The notes: generated by a model not told the origin, from the sequence alone. Shown: positions 1 through 5,949, counted from the stretch's first letter. The stretch is DNA of 6,017 nt from Ruminococcus sp. UBA3280 (GCA_002362175.1 DETU01000036.1:25069-31085); one strand, 5' to 3'. Numbers and translations: made by a program.

Positions 1-649
1 TTTCCTTAACTGTTGATTTGGTAACATATTTTCTTTTAAATTCAAAATATATCATGACAATCAGACATGAAATCAATGCCGTAATCATGGAAACAAAAAC
101 CGCTTGTATCCCTACTGTAAGACCTATGGCAGAAATGAGTTTTATATCTCCCATTCCTATACCGCCTTTTGAAAATTTCCCTGCAAGAGAAAGTATACAA
201 AAAGATATGAAACAACCAAATATTGAACTAATCAAATATAAAACAGGATTTTCAATAAAAAAACTTTGCAGAATAATCATGATTATTCCTGAAATAATAA
301 GAATAAGAGAAATGACATTCGGTATTTTCTTTAATTTAAAGTCAACAATTGCCGCACCGAGGGTTGCTGTGTAACAAAGTCCCATTTCTATACAGAAAAA
401 GACAGAAATTACACTTTGTGACACAAACCATGCACATACAGCTGAAATTACTGTCACTACAAATAACATTATGAAATTTCTGTTATCTTTTTTATAAGGT
501 TTAACAATTATTGCGATTTCAGTTTTATCCGAAATCTGATTAGCCGATTCTTCTGCTATACGCCTATTTGTTTCTTTTTCCATGAGAAGAACAACCGTCA
601 AAGAAAGAATCGTCCACAAAACAACAACAATGACAGAATACAACTGCAT
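1..649 (-). CDS. tadV: Prepilin peptidase, A24 family (TadV/CpaA type), 3' end cut by window edge
   Basis: This membrane aspartic protease should remove the leader of the Flp prepilin encoded just upstream. The frame is open for 216 codons to the left edge with no stop, so the C-terminus is missing. Both catalytic aspartates are visible: D103 in AAIVDFKLKKIPN and D168 in GIGMGDIKL, the GxGD motif of the A24 family. Hydrophobic segments lie at about 4-22, 60-78, 80-102, 112-131, 136-156 and 180-201. There is no CxxC N-methylation domain. In its place, between segments one and two, is a charged loop (about 23-59). The start is uncertain: the ATG at 649 is only 2 bases from AGGAGG (652-657), whereas a TTG at 643 has ideal 8-base spacing and removes two residues. 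It lies 208 bases downstream of the pilin gene, so it may be expressed less than the pilin. Family call is secure; the cognate substrate is inferred from context. Confidence 0.93.
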   Translation of the reverse strand, partial: MQLYSVIVVVLWTILSLTVVLLMEKETNRRIAEESANQISDKTEIAIIVKPYKKDNRNFIMLFVVTVISAVCAWFVSQSVISVFFCIEMGLCYTATLGAAIVDFKLKKIPNVISLILIISGIIMIILQSFFIENPVLYLISSIFGCFISFCILSLAGKFSKGGIGMGDIKLISAIGLTVGIQAVFVSMITALISCLIVMIYFEFKRKYVTKSTVKE

Positions 650-651
650 TG

Positions 652-657
652 CCTCCT
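652..657 (-). promoter_or_regulatory. Ribosome binding site of the prepilin peptidase gene
   Basis: This is a perfect AGGAGG on the minus strand, the strongest ribosome binding site in the window. It stands 2 bases from the ATG at 649 but 8 bases from the TTG at 643, so it favours the TTG start. This rests on spacing alone. Confidence 0.75.
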
Positions 658-692
658 TTCGTAATTCCTGACTTAAATAAATAATTTACAGA

Positions 693-719
693 AAGGGCAT
701 TGCCGACAAAATGCCCCTT
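693..719 (-). other. Stem-loop between pilin and peptidase genes
   Basis: The arms AAGGGCATT and AATGCCCCTT pair over 9 base pairs with one bulged C and an 8-base loop. Read leftward, the stem is followed by TCTGTAAATTATTT, too weak a U-tract for a confident terminator. It could be a leaky terminator, or an RNA stability or processing element, that leaves the peptidase at a lower level than the pilin. Confidence 0.5.
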
Positions 720-724
720 GTATA

Positions 725-754
725 AATATAATCAGATTTTATCATCTGAAACAA
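725..754 (-). promoter_or_regulatory. Possible weak sigma-A-type promoter for the peptidase gene
   Basis: On the minus strand, TTGTTT (749-754) and TATATT (725-730) are separated by 18 bases. The -10 matches the consensus at 5 of 6 positions and the -35 at 3 of 6. The spacer contains a palindrome, TCAGAT-TTTATC-ATCTGA (732-749), which could be an operator or a small hairpin. Such matches are common by chance in AT-rich DNA, so this is only a candidate. Confidence 0.22.
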
Positions 755-857
755 ACAGCATATAAACTTGTAAAATCGTTTATTTCAGACAATCCGTTAA
801 ATCTATTTTCATTATCATCATCACCGGTTATATAAACATTACTGTTTTTTTATCTCG

Positions 858-1118
858 TTAATGAGATGTATCACCAGCAGATGTATCACCAGCACTGGTA
901 CTGAAAAAGCCGTCAGCGTTATTATGGAACCAACCAAGTATCTGGTCCTTGAAACCAATAAACACAGCTGCGAGAGCCAGTGCTATACCAAGAAGTACAA
1001 TGATGGATAAGAAGTTTGTATCTCCTTCTTCGTCATTAAGAAAATTATGTACATCTTCTTTCATTTCATTGAGCTTACACTGAGCTGCTACATAAAGCCA
1101 TATTCCCAAATTTTTCAT
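858..1118 (-). CDS. flp: Flp1-like type IVb prepilin (major pilin candidate)
   Basis: This is an 86-residue prepilin and the likely structural subunit of the pilus. Residues 1-32 form an acidic, relatively long leader ending in DEEG (29-32), the expected cleavage site. The following DTNFLS leads into a single hydrophobic helix, about 37-56, then a short amphipathic tail (GFKDQILGWF). From memory this matches the Flp1-like family of Gram-positive bacteria. The usual Glu at +5 of the mature protein is absent; Leu37 is there instead. The C-terminus has two AGDTS units (76-85) before a final His, encoded by a 15-base tandem repeat. The ATG at 1118 is supported by AAAAGGGGG nine bases upstream. 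An internal Met19 has no ribosome binding site. Placement between TadC and a prepilin peptidase supports the role. The alternative is a minor pilin, with the major one outside the window. Confidence 0.86.
   Translation of the reverse strand: MKNLGIWLYVAAQCKLNEMKEDVHNFLNDEEGDTNFLSIIVLLGIALALAAVFIGFKDQILGWFHNNADGFFSTSAGDTSAGDTSH
864..894. repeat. 15-bp direct tandem repeat, two copies, in the pilin 3' end
   Basis: AGATGTATCACCAGC occurs at 864-878 and again, identically, at 879-893, with one further matching base at 894. It encodes the duplicated AGDTS at the pilin C-terminus. The period is a multiple of three, so gain or loss of copies would keep the reading frame. Confidence 0.9.
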
Positions 1119-1127
1119 TTCTATTAA

Positions 1128-1137
1128 CCCCCTTTTT
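1128..1137 (-). promoter_or_regulatory. Ribosome binding site of the pilin gene
   Basis: On the minus strand this reads AAAAAGGGGG, nine bases before the ATG at 1118. The G-run is good but not a perfect GGAGG. It supports the 86-residue pilin over a shorter version starting at the internal Met19. Confidence 0.7.
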
Positions 1138-1143
1138 CAAATA

Positions 1144-1176
1144 TTTCTGCAAAACAGATTTATATTTATGCAGAAA
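1144..1176 (-). other. Stem-loop between tadC and the pilin gene
   Basis: TTTCTGCA (1144-1151) and TGCAGAAA (1169-1176) form a perfect 8-bp inverted repeat with a 17-base AT-rich loop. It begins 20 bases after the tadC stop and ends just before the pilin ribosome binding site. No U-run follows in the direction of transcription, so it is not a classical terminator. A cleavage or stability element that separates a pilin-rich RNA from the machinery RNA is a reasonable guess. Confidence 0.45.
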
Positions 1177-1196
1177 GTCGGCATTCCTGCTATAAA

Positions 1197-2081
1197 TCAA
1201 AATGCCATTGACTGCATTGCAGCAGCAATAATTATCATGATAATTCCCGCAAACGTTATGCCAAGCGGAATTATCAGCTTTCCTGCCGCAACCTCACCCT
1301 TTTGAAGTGATGCCTGACGTTTATGAGCCCATAATTCCCCTGTTTGTGCAAGAAGCATGTCCGCAAGTTCCTTTGGTCCTTTGTCTATACCCTGAATAAC
1401 ATTACCCGTAAACTTCTTTATATCAAGAGAATCGGTCATAACACCAAACTTATAAATCGCTCCCCTGTCAGAAACACCATTTGACATTTCTTCACAGGCA
1501 AGACGCATAAAATCATATAAAGTACCGTCTTTACCATAAGCTACAACATTCCATGCTTCATGCATTATCATTCCTGAATTAATCAGCAGACAAAGCTTTG
1601 AAACCATATTCGGAAACTCTTCTTCACATTCTTCACGGCGTTTTGATACAGTATCTTTCATTTTTGAAACACATATATTCCATGTTGCCGCAATGACAAG
1701 ACACAAAATTATAAATATAAAAACCAAGGCACTTATATCATTTATAAAACTGCATATTGTCAATCCCACAGAAAGAATTATAATTCCAAATGTAAGAAAC
1801 TGAGCCCACGCAAGATTTGCATAATATTCAAAATATACATTTCCAAATACAAGCTTTGCATTTGTTTTTAGGCTTGCTTCGATTTTTCCACGCAGACGAA
1901 ACAGTTTGATGGAATTAAGAAAAAAACCGATTGTATACCAGCCTTTCATAAAATAATCATAATTGTCAAGGTTTTCAATCAAATTCTGATATGGCTTTCC
2001 TTTAAAAAATGAAACTATCAGCAAAAAAACAGAAGCTGTTGAAAGAATCAGAAAAAAAGCTCTGACAATAAGTATAAGCAT
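1197..2081 (-). CDS. tadC: TadC, inner-membrane platform protein (type II secretion F family)
   Basis: This 294-residue protein is the second platform subunit of the pilus machine; it would sit in the membrane with TadB and be driven by the CpaF ATPase. Hydrophobic segments are at about 1-25, 94-112, 116-136 and 268-290. Between the last two lies a cytoplasmic T2SSF-type helical domain (about 150-260) beginning EEFPNMVSKLCLLINSGM, with the typical conserved Gly170 turn, and a later GPKELADML helix. The C-terminal segment is preceded by KGEVAAGKLIIPLG, typical of TadC proteins. The start at 2081 is 9 bases from AAGGGGTGA, a ribosome binding site that overlaps the tadB stop codon, so translation of the two is probably coupled. 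Only 9 bases separate the two genes. Weak sequence conservation makes the F-family call rest on topology and order as much as on motifs. Confidence 0.9.
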   Translation of the reverse strand: MLILIVRAFFLILSTASVFLLIVSFFKGKPYQNLIENLDNYDYFMKGWYTIGFFLNSIKLFRLRGKIEASLKTNAKLVFGNVYFEYYANLAWAQFLTFGIIILSVGLTICSFINDISALVFIFIILCLVIAATWNICVSKMKDTVSKRREECEEEFPNMVSKLCLLINSGMIMHEAWNVVAYGKDGTLYDFMRLACEEMSNGVSDRGAIYKFGVMTDSLDIKKFTGNVIQGIDKGPKELADMLLAQTGELWAHKRQASLQKGEVAAGKLIIPLGITFAGIIMIIIAAAMQSMAF

Positions 2082-2090
2082 ATCAGAAAT

Positions 2091-2099
2091 TCACCCCTT
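2091..2099 (-). promoter_or_regulatory. tadC ribosome binding site inside the tadB 3' end
   Basis: AAGGGGTGA on the minus strand carries the tadC ribosome binding site and ends with the tadB stop codon TGA. The spacing to the tadC ATG is 9 bases. This arrangement suggests that ribosomes finishing TadB re-start on TadC. Confidence 0.7.
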
Positions 2100-2939
2100 A
2101 ATATCAACTATTTTTAATCCGTAACGATAAGCTGCAAGAAATATTGCTATAGCAACAGTATTGACAATTACTCCGACCGGTGTTGCAAAATTTGCGGCAA
2201 AAGTATCATTTGTGGCTCTCAGCATTGCAACAACGACTATTGGCATAAGACTCATGATATTATGCTGTAATTTATTTGAAGTAAGCTTTGTTTCAATTTC
2301 GTCGGAAATAGAAACCTTATCAGTAATAACACTGTGCGTTCTGTAAATTACAGACTGCATATCACCGCCCTTACGGTAACATATTTCAAAAATATCGGCA
2401 AAACTTATTATGTCTTCATTAGCACTTCTTTCACCAAAATTGCGAATCATTACCTCAATGCCAATATTCTGTGAAACACCATTCATGATTTCTCTCATTT
2501 CACGAACAATAAACTCATCATCATTGTACTGCATTGTCAAATCATTTGTTACCGATTCAAAAGCCTTTATAACATTACTTCCCGACGAAATGGAAGAAGT
2601 AAGAGAATCAAGCATATCACAAAACTGTGATTTTATTTTGTTCTTCTGTTTTGTAAGTTTACTGTTCACATACATCGGCATAAGAAATTTAATCGCAAGC
2701 AATCCAACTACTGTAAAAACCACAATATTTGAAATGTATGTTGCCGTTGTAGCACCGTCTTCGTCCATAAACAAATTCCCATAAAAGATATATCCGACTA
2801 TTCCTCCTATTATAAACGCAGCCAATGACACAATCACCGCTTCCGATTTACTCATACGATATACATTATAATTAGGCATCGGATTATTAAGCGGTGAATT
2901 TATATAAGCCGGTTCAACCTCTTTTTTATTTTTACTCAT
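2091..2939 (-). CDS. tadB: TadB, inner-membrane platform protein (type II secretion F family)
   Basis: This 282-residue protein is the first platform subunit and partner of TadC. After a hydrophilic N-terminal tail of about 30 residues come membrane segments at roughly 33-55 and 66-88. A cytoplasmic T2SSF helical domain follows (about 100-225) with the QFCDMLDSLTSSISSGSNV helix-turn-helix at 105-123 and FEICYRKGGDM at 184-194. Two C-terminal segments follow at about 229-242 and 253-271. The frame can be extended to a TTG at 2975, which would overlap cpaF by 17 bases and add 12 residues. That start has no ribosome binding site, while the ATG at 2939 has AAAAGAGG at 7 bases, so the ATG was chosen. 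The gap to the cpaF stop is 19 bases. Family and role are well supported by the gene order ATPase-TadB-TadC. Confidence 0.92.
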   Translation of the reverse strand: MSKNKKEVEPAYINSPLNNPMPNYNVYRMSKSEAVIVSLAAFIIGGIVGYIFYGNLFMDEDGATTATYISNIVVFTVVGLLAIKFLMPMYVNSKLTKQKNKIKSQFCDMLDSLTSSISSGSNVIKAFESVTNDLTMQYNDDEFIVREMREIMNGVSQNIGIEVMIRNFGERSANEDIISFADIFEICYRKGGDMQSVIYRTHSVITDKVSISDEIETKLTSNKLQHNIMSLMPIVVVAMLRATNDTFAANFATPVGVIVNTVAIAIFLAAYRYGLKIVDIKG

Positions 2940-2946
2940 ATCAAAA

Positions 2947-2954
2947 CCTCTTTT
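2947..2954 (-). promoter_or_regulatory. Ribosome binding site that fixes the tadB start
   Basis: AAAAGAGG on the minus strand lies in the cpaF-tadB gap, 7 bases from the ATG at 2939. It rules in favour of this ATG over the upstream in-frame TTG at 2975. Confidence 0.75.
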
Positions 2955-2958
2955 ATAT

Positions 2959-4197
2959 TTAAAATTCTGTACCAAATCCTGACATTTGCAATTTCAATAT
3001 ATTCTTCAAAGGATTTTCAGTTCTTTGTAAACTGCCGGAGACTTTTTCCAACGTAGTATACTCGTCCTCACGAAATACATACAGTGGATTCAACAAAATC
3101 ATACCGTCTTTATACCCAACAACTTCGGTAATTTCCATTGTTTTTCTGGATTTATCCCTTAATCTCGACAAATGGATAATAATATCAACGGCAGAGGCAA
3201 TTTGCTGACGAATTGCTTCCAATGGCAAGCCTGCCGCTCCCTGAAGCACCATTGTTTCCAATCGGCTAAGCATATCATTTGTTGAATTGGCATGACCTGT
3301 AGAAAGTGAACCGTCATGTCCTGTATTCATCGCCTGCAACATATCAAGTGCCTCACCGCCACGGACTTCTCCGACAACTATACGTTCAGGACGCATTCGA
3401 AGTGATGATTTTATAAGGTCACGGATAGTAATTTCACCTGTACCTGATGCATTTGCATTTCTTGTCTCCAGGCTAACAAGATTGTCCACCCCTTTAATCT
3501 GCAATTCGGCGGAATCTTCAATCGTGATAACACGTTCATCTTTCGGAATATAATTTGAAAGTGCATTCAGAAATGTCGTTTTTCCCGAACCTGTACCACC
3601 GCATATAAAAATATTATATTTGGCTTTTACAAGTCTTTCAAGTTTATCTGCAATTTCCTGCGTGATAGAACCATATTTTATAAGTTTCTGAATTGTCATG
3701 GGGTCTTTTGAGAATTTACGTATTGTGAGAGTCGGACCGCAGAGTGCAACAGGTGGAAGAACAACATTAACACGAGAACCGTCAGGCAGACGTGTATCAC
3801 AAATCGGATTTGCCTGATTTACTTCCCTTCCCGCAAGACCTACAATACGCTGAATAACATCTTCAAGACTTCTCTGACTTTCAAAACGTTTATTTAAACG
3901 CAATAATGAACCGTTTTTCTCAATAAAAATATTTTCAGGACCGTTAATCATAATTTCTGTAACAGATTCGTTTTTAATAATAGAGTCCAAAATACCGAAT
4001 CCACGGATAGAACCATAAACCTGTTCAACAATAGAAAGCTTCTGCTCGATAGAGCAATATTTTCCTGACAGCCTTTCTGTTATAACCTGTTCTATCTGTA
4101 CTTCAAGTTCTTCATCAGATAATTGATTCAACGGCAGATAATTCATTATATATGATTTTGTTTCAGAAACAAAATCTTGCTCCTGTTCTAAAGTCAT
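2959..4197 (-). CDS. cpaF: CpaF/TadA pilus-assembly ATPase (type II/IV secretion ATPase family)
   Basis: This 412-residue cytoplasmic ATPase powers pilus assembly through the TadB/TadC platform. The N-terminal domain (about 1-160) includes GFGILDSIIKNESVTEIMIN, typical of CpaF, and RLPDGSRVNVVLPP at 136-149. The C-terminal RecA-like domain has every expected motif: Walker A GGTGSGKTTF (200-209), Asp box ITIEDSAEL (224-232), Walker B region RIVVGEVRGGEA (272-283) and His box GHDGSLSTGHAN (293-304). Length is slightly short for the family because the N-terminal extension seen in many proteobacterial CpaF proteins is reduced. The ATG at 4197 has AAAGGA 10 bases upstream, a little far but acceptable. 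Only 20 bases separate it from the cpaE-like gene. This is the most secure identification in the window. It is unrelated to the tRNA deaminase also called TadA. Confidence 0.98.
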   Translation of the reverse strand: MTLEQEQDFVSETKSYIMNYLPLNQLSDEELEVQIEQVITERLSGKYCSIEQKLSIVEQVYGSIRGFGILDSIIKNESVTEIMINGPENIFIEKNGSLLRLNKRFESQRSLEDVIQRIVGLAGREVNQANPICDTRLPDGSRVNVVLPPVALCGPTLTIRKFSKDPMTIQKLIKYGSITQEIADKLERLVKAKYNIFICGGTGSGKTTFLNALSNYIPKDERVITIEDSAELQIKGVDNLVSLETRNANASGTGEITIRDLIKSSLRMRPERIVVGEVRGGEALDMLQAMNTGHDGSLSTGHANSTNDMLSRLETMVLQGAAGLPLEAIRQQIASAVDIIIHLSRLRDKSRKTMEITEVVGYKDGMILLNPLYVFREDEYTTLEKVSGSLQRTENPLKNILKLQMSGFGTEF

Positions 4198-4207
4198 AAA
4201 AAATCAT

Positions 4208-4213
4208 TCCTTT
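4208..4213 (-). promoter_or_regulatory. Ribosome binding site of cpaF
   Basis: AAAGGA on the minus strand, 10 bases before the ATG at 4197 and immediately before the cpaE-like stop codon on the upstream side. The long spacing may make initiation modest. Confidence 0.6.
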
Positions 4214-4217
4214 AAAA

Positions 4218-5279
4218 TCATAAATTTTTCCAAAAACCATATTTTGATAACTGTACCGGAATCTGAGAGGATTGCATATTACTGATTATTGGGATTGTTC
4301 CGACAGTATTCAGTGAAACAGCAGCAGTATGTTGTTCGACGGCATTATTGAATTTATTATAAATCAAAACACTGTTTTCCAGCAAAGAAAATTTCTCTCC
4401 CTGTTCCTGAATGGACAAGGCATTAAATACACGTTCTATTTTATGATTATGTACATCTGTACCGTCGCTGGTCATAATGAACCTGTCCGCTAACAAATAT
4501 ATTTTTTTCTGTTCAGCGGTCAAACTGAAATCCAAATCAAGAACAATTATATCAAATGTATTTGAATCGGAAATCATATTAATCATCTCTATCTGTTCCT
4601 CGGTACTCATTTCATACATATCAAGCACCTGATTTGTCTGTGAGAAAAAAGAAACATTATGCACATCATGCTTCAAACAGGCTTCCATTTTAAGAAGAAG
4701 GTTGGTTTTTTTACTTTTAACGGCAAAAATCATATCACTTAAAGTCTGAGTGCCTTCTCCACAAAAAAATACATCGGACGCTCCGATTTTTTCAAGATTC
4801 AAATATATGACCTTTTTTCCGCATTGTGCAAAATATAAGGCACATGCTGCCGCAACCGTTGATGAACCGCTTCCGCCACAAGGAGAAGCAAAGGCAAATA
4901 TTTTGCAGTCATCATTTATATGCCTGTGTGATTTATGAGTATTTTCAACAACTTCAGAATAAAAATTCCATATATTTTTTACGATAAGTTCTGTTTTCTG
5001 ATACTTGAAAATTGTCGGACAATTGCAGACTGTTTCAACATCACGAGATTCGACAAAATAAATAACATATGATATATTTAGAAATTCTTCTGTATTTATA
5101 TCACAACTTTCTTCAACAAGCAAAATATCAATTTTCTGCGTCCGAGCTGTTTGTAAAGCAATTTCTGCTTCGGTAAAAGAATAAACTTCAAAATTTTCCT
5201 GATACCTGGAAGTCAGAAAACTAACAAATCGTTTCAAATAGACAGTATCATTTGCCAAAATACCTAATTTTACTTTCAT
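4218..5279 (-). CDS. cpaE: CpaE/TadZ-like pilus localisation protein with degenerate receiver and MinD/ParA-like domain
   Basis: This 353-residue protein probably positions the pilus machine in the cell, as CpaE/TadZ proteins do. Residues 1-110 resemble a degenerate response-regulator receiver: the third-strand segment DILLVEE (51-57) puts Glu56 where the phosphorylated Asp normally lies, and Lys92 could be the conserved Lys. Residues 125-353 form a ParA/MinD-like fold with a P-loop at 132-141 reading SPCGGSGSST. The Walker A lysine is replaced by Ser139 and the ParA signature lysine is also missing. TFDIIVLDLDF (241-251) is the Walker B-type strand and the later NKFN (308-311) resembles the family's base-contact motif. 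The frame extends to a GTG at 5285, only 2 bases from AAGGGG. The ATG at 5279 has 8-base spacing and was chosen. It follows the lipoprotein gene by 26 bases. Nucleotide binding or hydrolysis may be weak or absent. Confidence 0.88.
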   Translation of the reverse strand: MKVKLGILANDTVYLKRFVSFLTSRYQENFEVYSFTEAEIALQTARTQKIDILLVEESCDINTEEFLNISYVIYFVESRDVETVCNCPTIFKYQKTELIVKNIWNFYSEVVENTHKSHRHINDDCKIFAFASPCGGSGSSTVAAACALYFAQCGKKVIYLNLEKIGASDVFFCGEGTQTLSDMIFAVKSKKTNLLLKMEACLKHDVHNVSFFSQTNQVLDMYEMSTEEQIEMINMISDSNTFDIIVLDLDFSLTAEQKKIYLLADRFIMTSDGTDVHNHKIERVFNALSIQEQGEKFSLLENSVLIYNKFNNAVEQHTAAVSLNTVGTIPIISNMQSSQIPVQLSKYGFWKNL

Positions 5280-5287
5280 AGTCACTG

Positions 5288-5293
5288 CCCCTT
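5288..5293 (-). promoter_or_regulatory. Ribosome binding site that fixes the cpaE-like start
   Basis: AAGGGG on the minus strand is 8 bases from the ATG at 5279 and only 2 bases from the in-frame GTG at 5285. Spacing favours the ATG. Confidence 0.7.
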
Positions 5294-5305
5294 AAATTAA
5301 AATTT

Positions 5306-5881
5306 TTATTGATACATATTTGGATAAAGCCATGCATTATTTGCCGCATTTATAATTTCCTCTGCTTTATTCACATCAACGGAGGAAATATCGGCTTTTT
5401 CTATTACCTTGTACTGTACCGCACAATCAAGAATCGCATTAATTTCTGCATTTTCATCAACATAATTGGTAGCTTTCATAACAACCGATATAAGAAATTC
5501 AGGAGTAATTGACGAATCAGCATCAATTTCCAAATCATCATCAATTACATTCCAAAGCTTTGCTGCTTCAACATCTCCCTCAAAAGATTCATCACTGTAA
5601 AATCCGAATTTATCATTAACAAGTCGTAAAAACTGTTGATTTGTCATACCTGTTGCATTTTCATTTGAAATAATCTCTTCAGTCGTTGTATCTTCTTCAA
5701 TATTTATGTCCTCTTCCGAAACAACTTCTTCTGTTTCTTCCGTTGGACTCTCCGCACTATCTGTAACAGACTGCTCGGAAGATACTGATTCATCACTACT
5801 TTTATTCTTATTTCCGCAACCTGTAAAATTAAAAGCAAGAGTCGTTAAAGCCATAACCAAAGCAATTTTTTTATTAATCAT
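5306..5881 (-). CDS. Acidic membrane lipoprotein at the head of the Tad operon, function unknown
   Basis: I do not recognise this 191-residue protein as a named family. Residues 1-21 are a lipoprotein signal peptide (NKK, then a hydrophobic core) ending FTG-C22, so it should be lipid-anchored on the outer membrane face; Phe at -3 of the lipobox is unusual but tolerated. Residues 27-75 are a low-complexity linker rich in Glu, Ser and Thr, suited to spanning wall polymer. Residues 80-184 are predicted helical and show a repeating pattern, TNQQFLRLV, ITPEFLISVVMKA, VNKAEEIINAA, with intervening helices at about 104-113 and 147-160. This faintly recalls S-layer homology repeats. The ATG at 5881 has GGTGA at 7 bases. 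It is 26 bases ahead of the cpaE-like gene, so it is probably co-transcribed. It may tether or stabilise the pilus machine, by context only. Confidence 0.85.
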   Translation of the reverse strand: MINKKIALVMALTTLAFNFTGCGNKNKSSDESVSSEQSVTDSAESPTEETEEVVSEEDINIEEDTTTEEIISNENATGMTNQQFLRLVNDKFGFYSDESFEGDVEAAKLWNVIDDDLEIDADSSITPEFLISVVMKATNYVDENAEINAILDCAVQYKVIEKADISSVDVNKAEEIINAANNAWLYPNMYQ

Positions 5882-5888
5882 TGTAAAT

Positions 5889-5893
5889 TCACC
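5889..5893 (-). promoter_or_regulatory. Ribosome binding site of the lipoprotein gene
   Basis: GGTGA on the minus strand, 7 bases before the ATG at 5881. It is a moderate match and the only plausible site near this start. Confidence 0.5.
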
Positions 5894-5915
5894 ATTTCTT
5901 TTATTTATTTCTCAC

Positions 5916-5949
5916 AAAAAGCGGATAATAATTTTCATTCATTATCCGC
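5916..5949 (-). terminator. Intrinsic terminator, or attenuator in the leader of the Tad operon
   Basis: GCGGATAAT (5921-5929) and ATTATCCGC (5941-5949) form a perfect 9-bp stem with an 11-base loop. In leftward transcription it is followed at once by TTTTTGTG (5920 downwards), so it works on the minus strand only; on the plus strand no T-run follows. It most simply ends a gene lying to the right of the window. Because only 34 bases then remain before the lipoprotein ATG, with no convincing promoter, it may instead lie inside the operon leader and act as an attenuator. Confidence 0.72.

Noticed and set aside
18..374. Forward-strand open frame of 118 codons
   Set aside because: It lies wholly opposite the prepilin peptidase, whose frame carries both catalytic aspartates. 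The forward product has no recognisable domain.
740..852. Minus-strand open stretch of about 35 codons between pilin and peptidase, including a GDDDNEN segment
   Set aside because: It has no start codon or ribosome binding site, and an in-frame stop stands at its head. It is probably chance in AT-rich DNA; it cannot be joined to the pilin by one simple frameshift because a stop intervenes.
864..894. CRISPR-like repeat
   Set aside because: The two 15-bp units are directly adjacent with no spacers and encode the pilin tail.
2161..2784. Two forward-strand open frames (2161-2346 and 2410-2784)
   Set aside because: Both lie opposite tadB and look like antisense shadows of its membrane-protein codons.
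4750..4938. Forward-strand open frame of 62 codons
   Set aside because: It is antisense to the P-loop region of the cpaE-like gene and has no features of its own.
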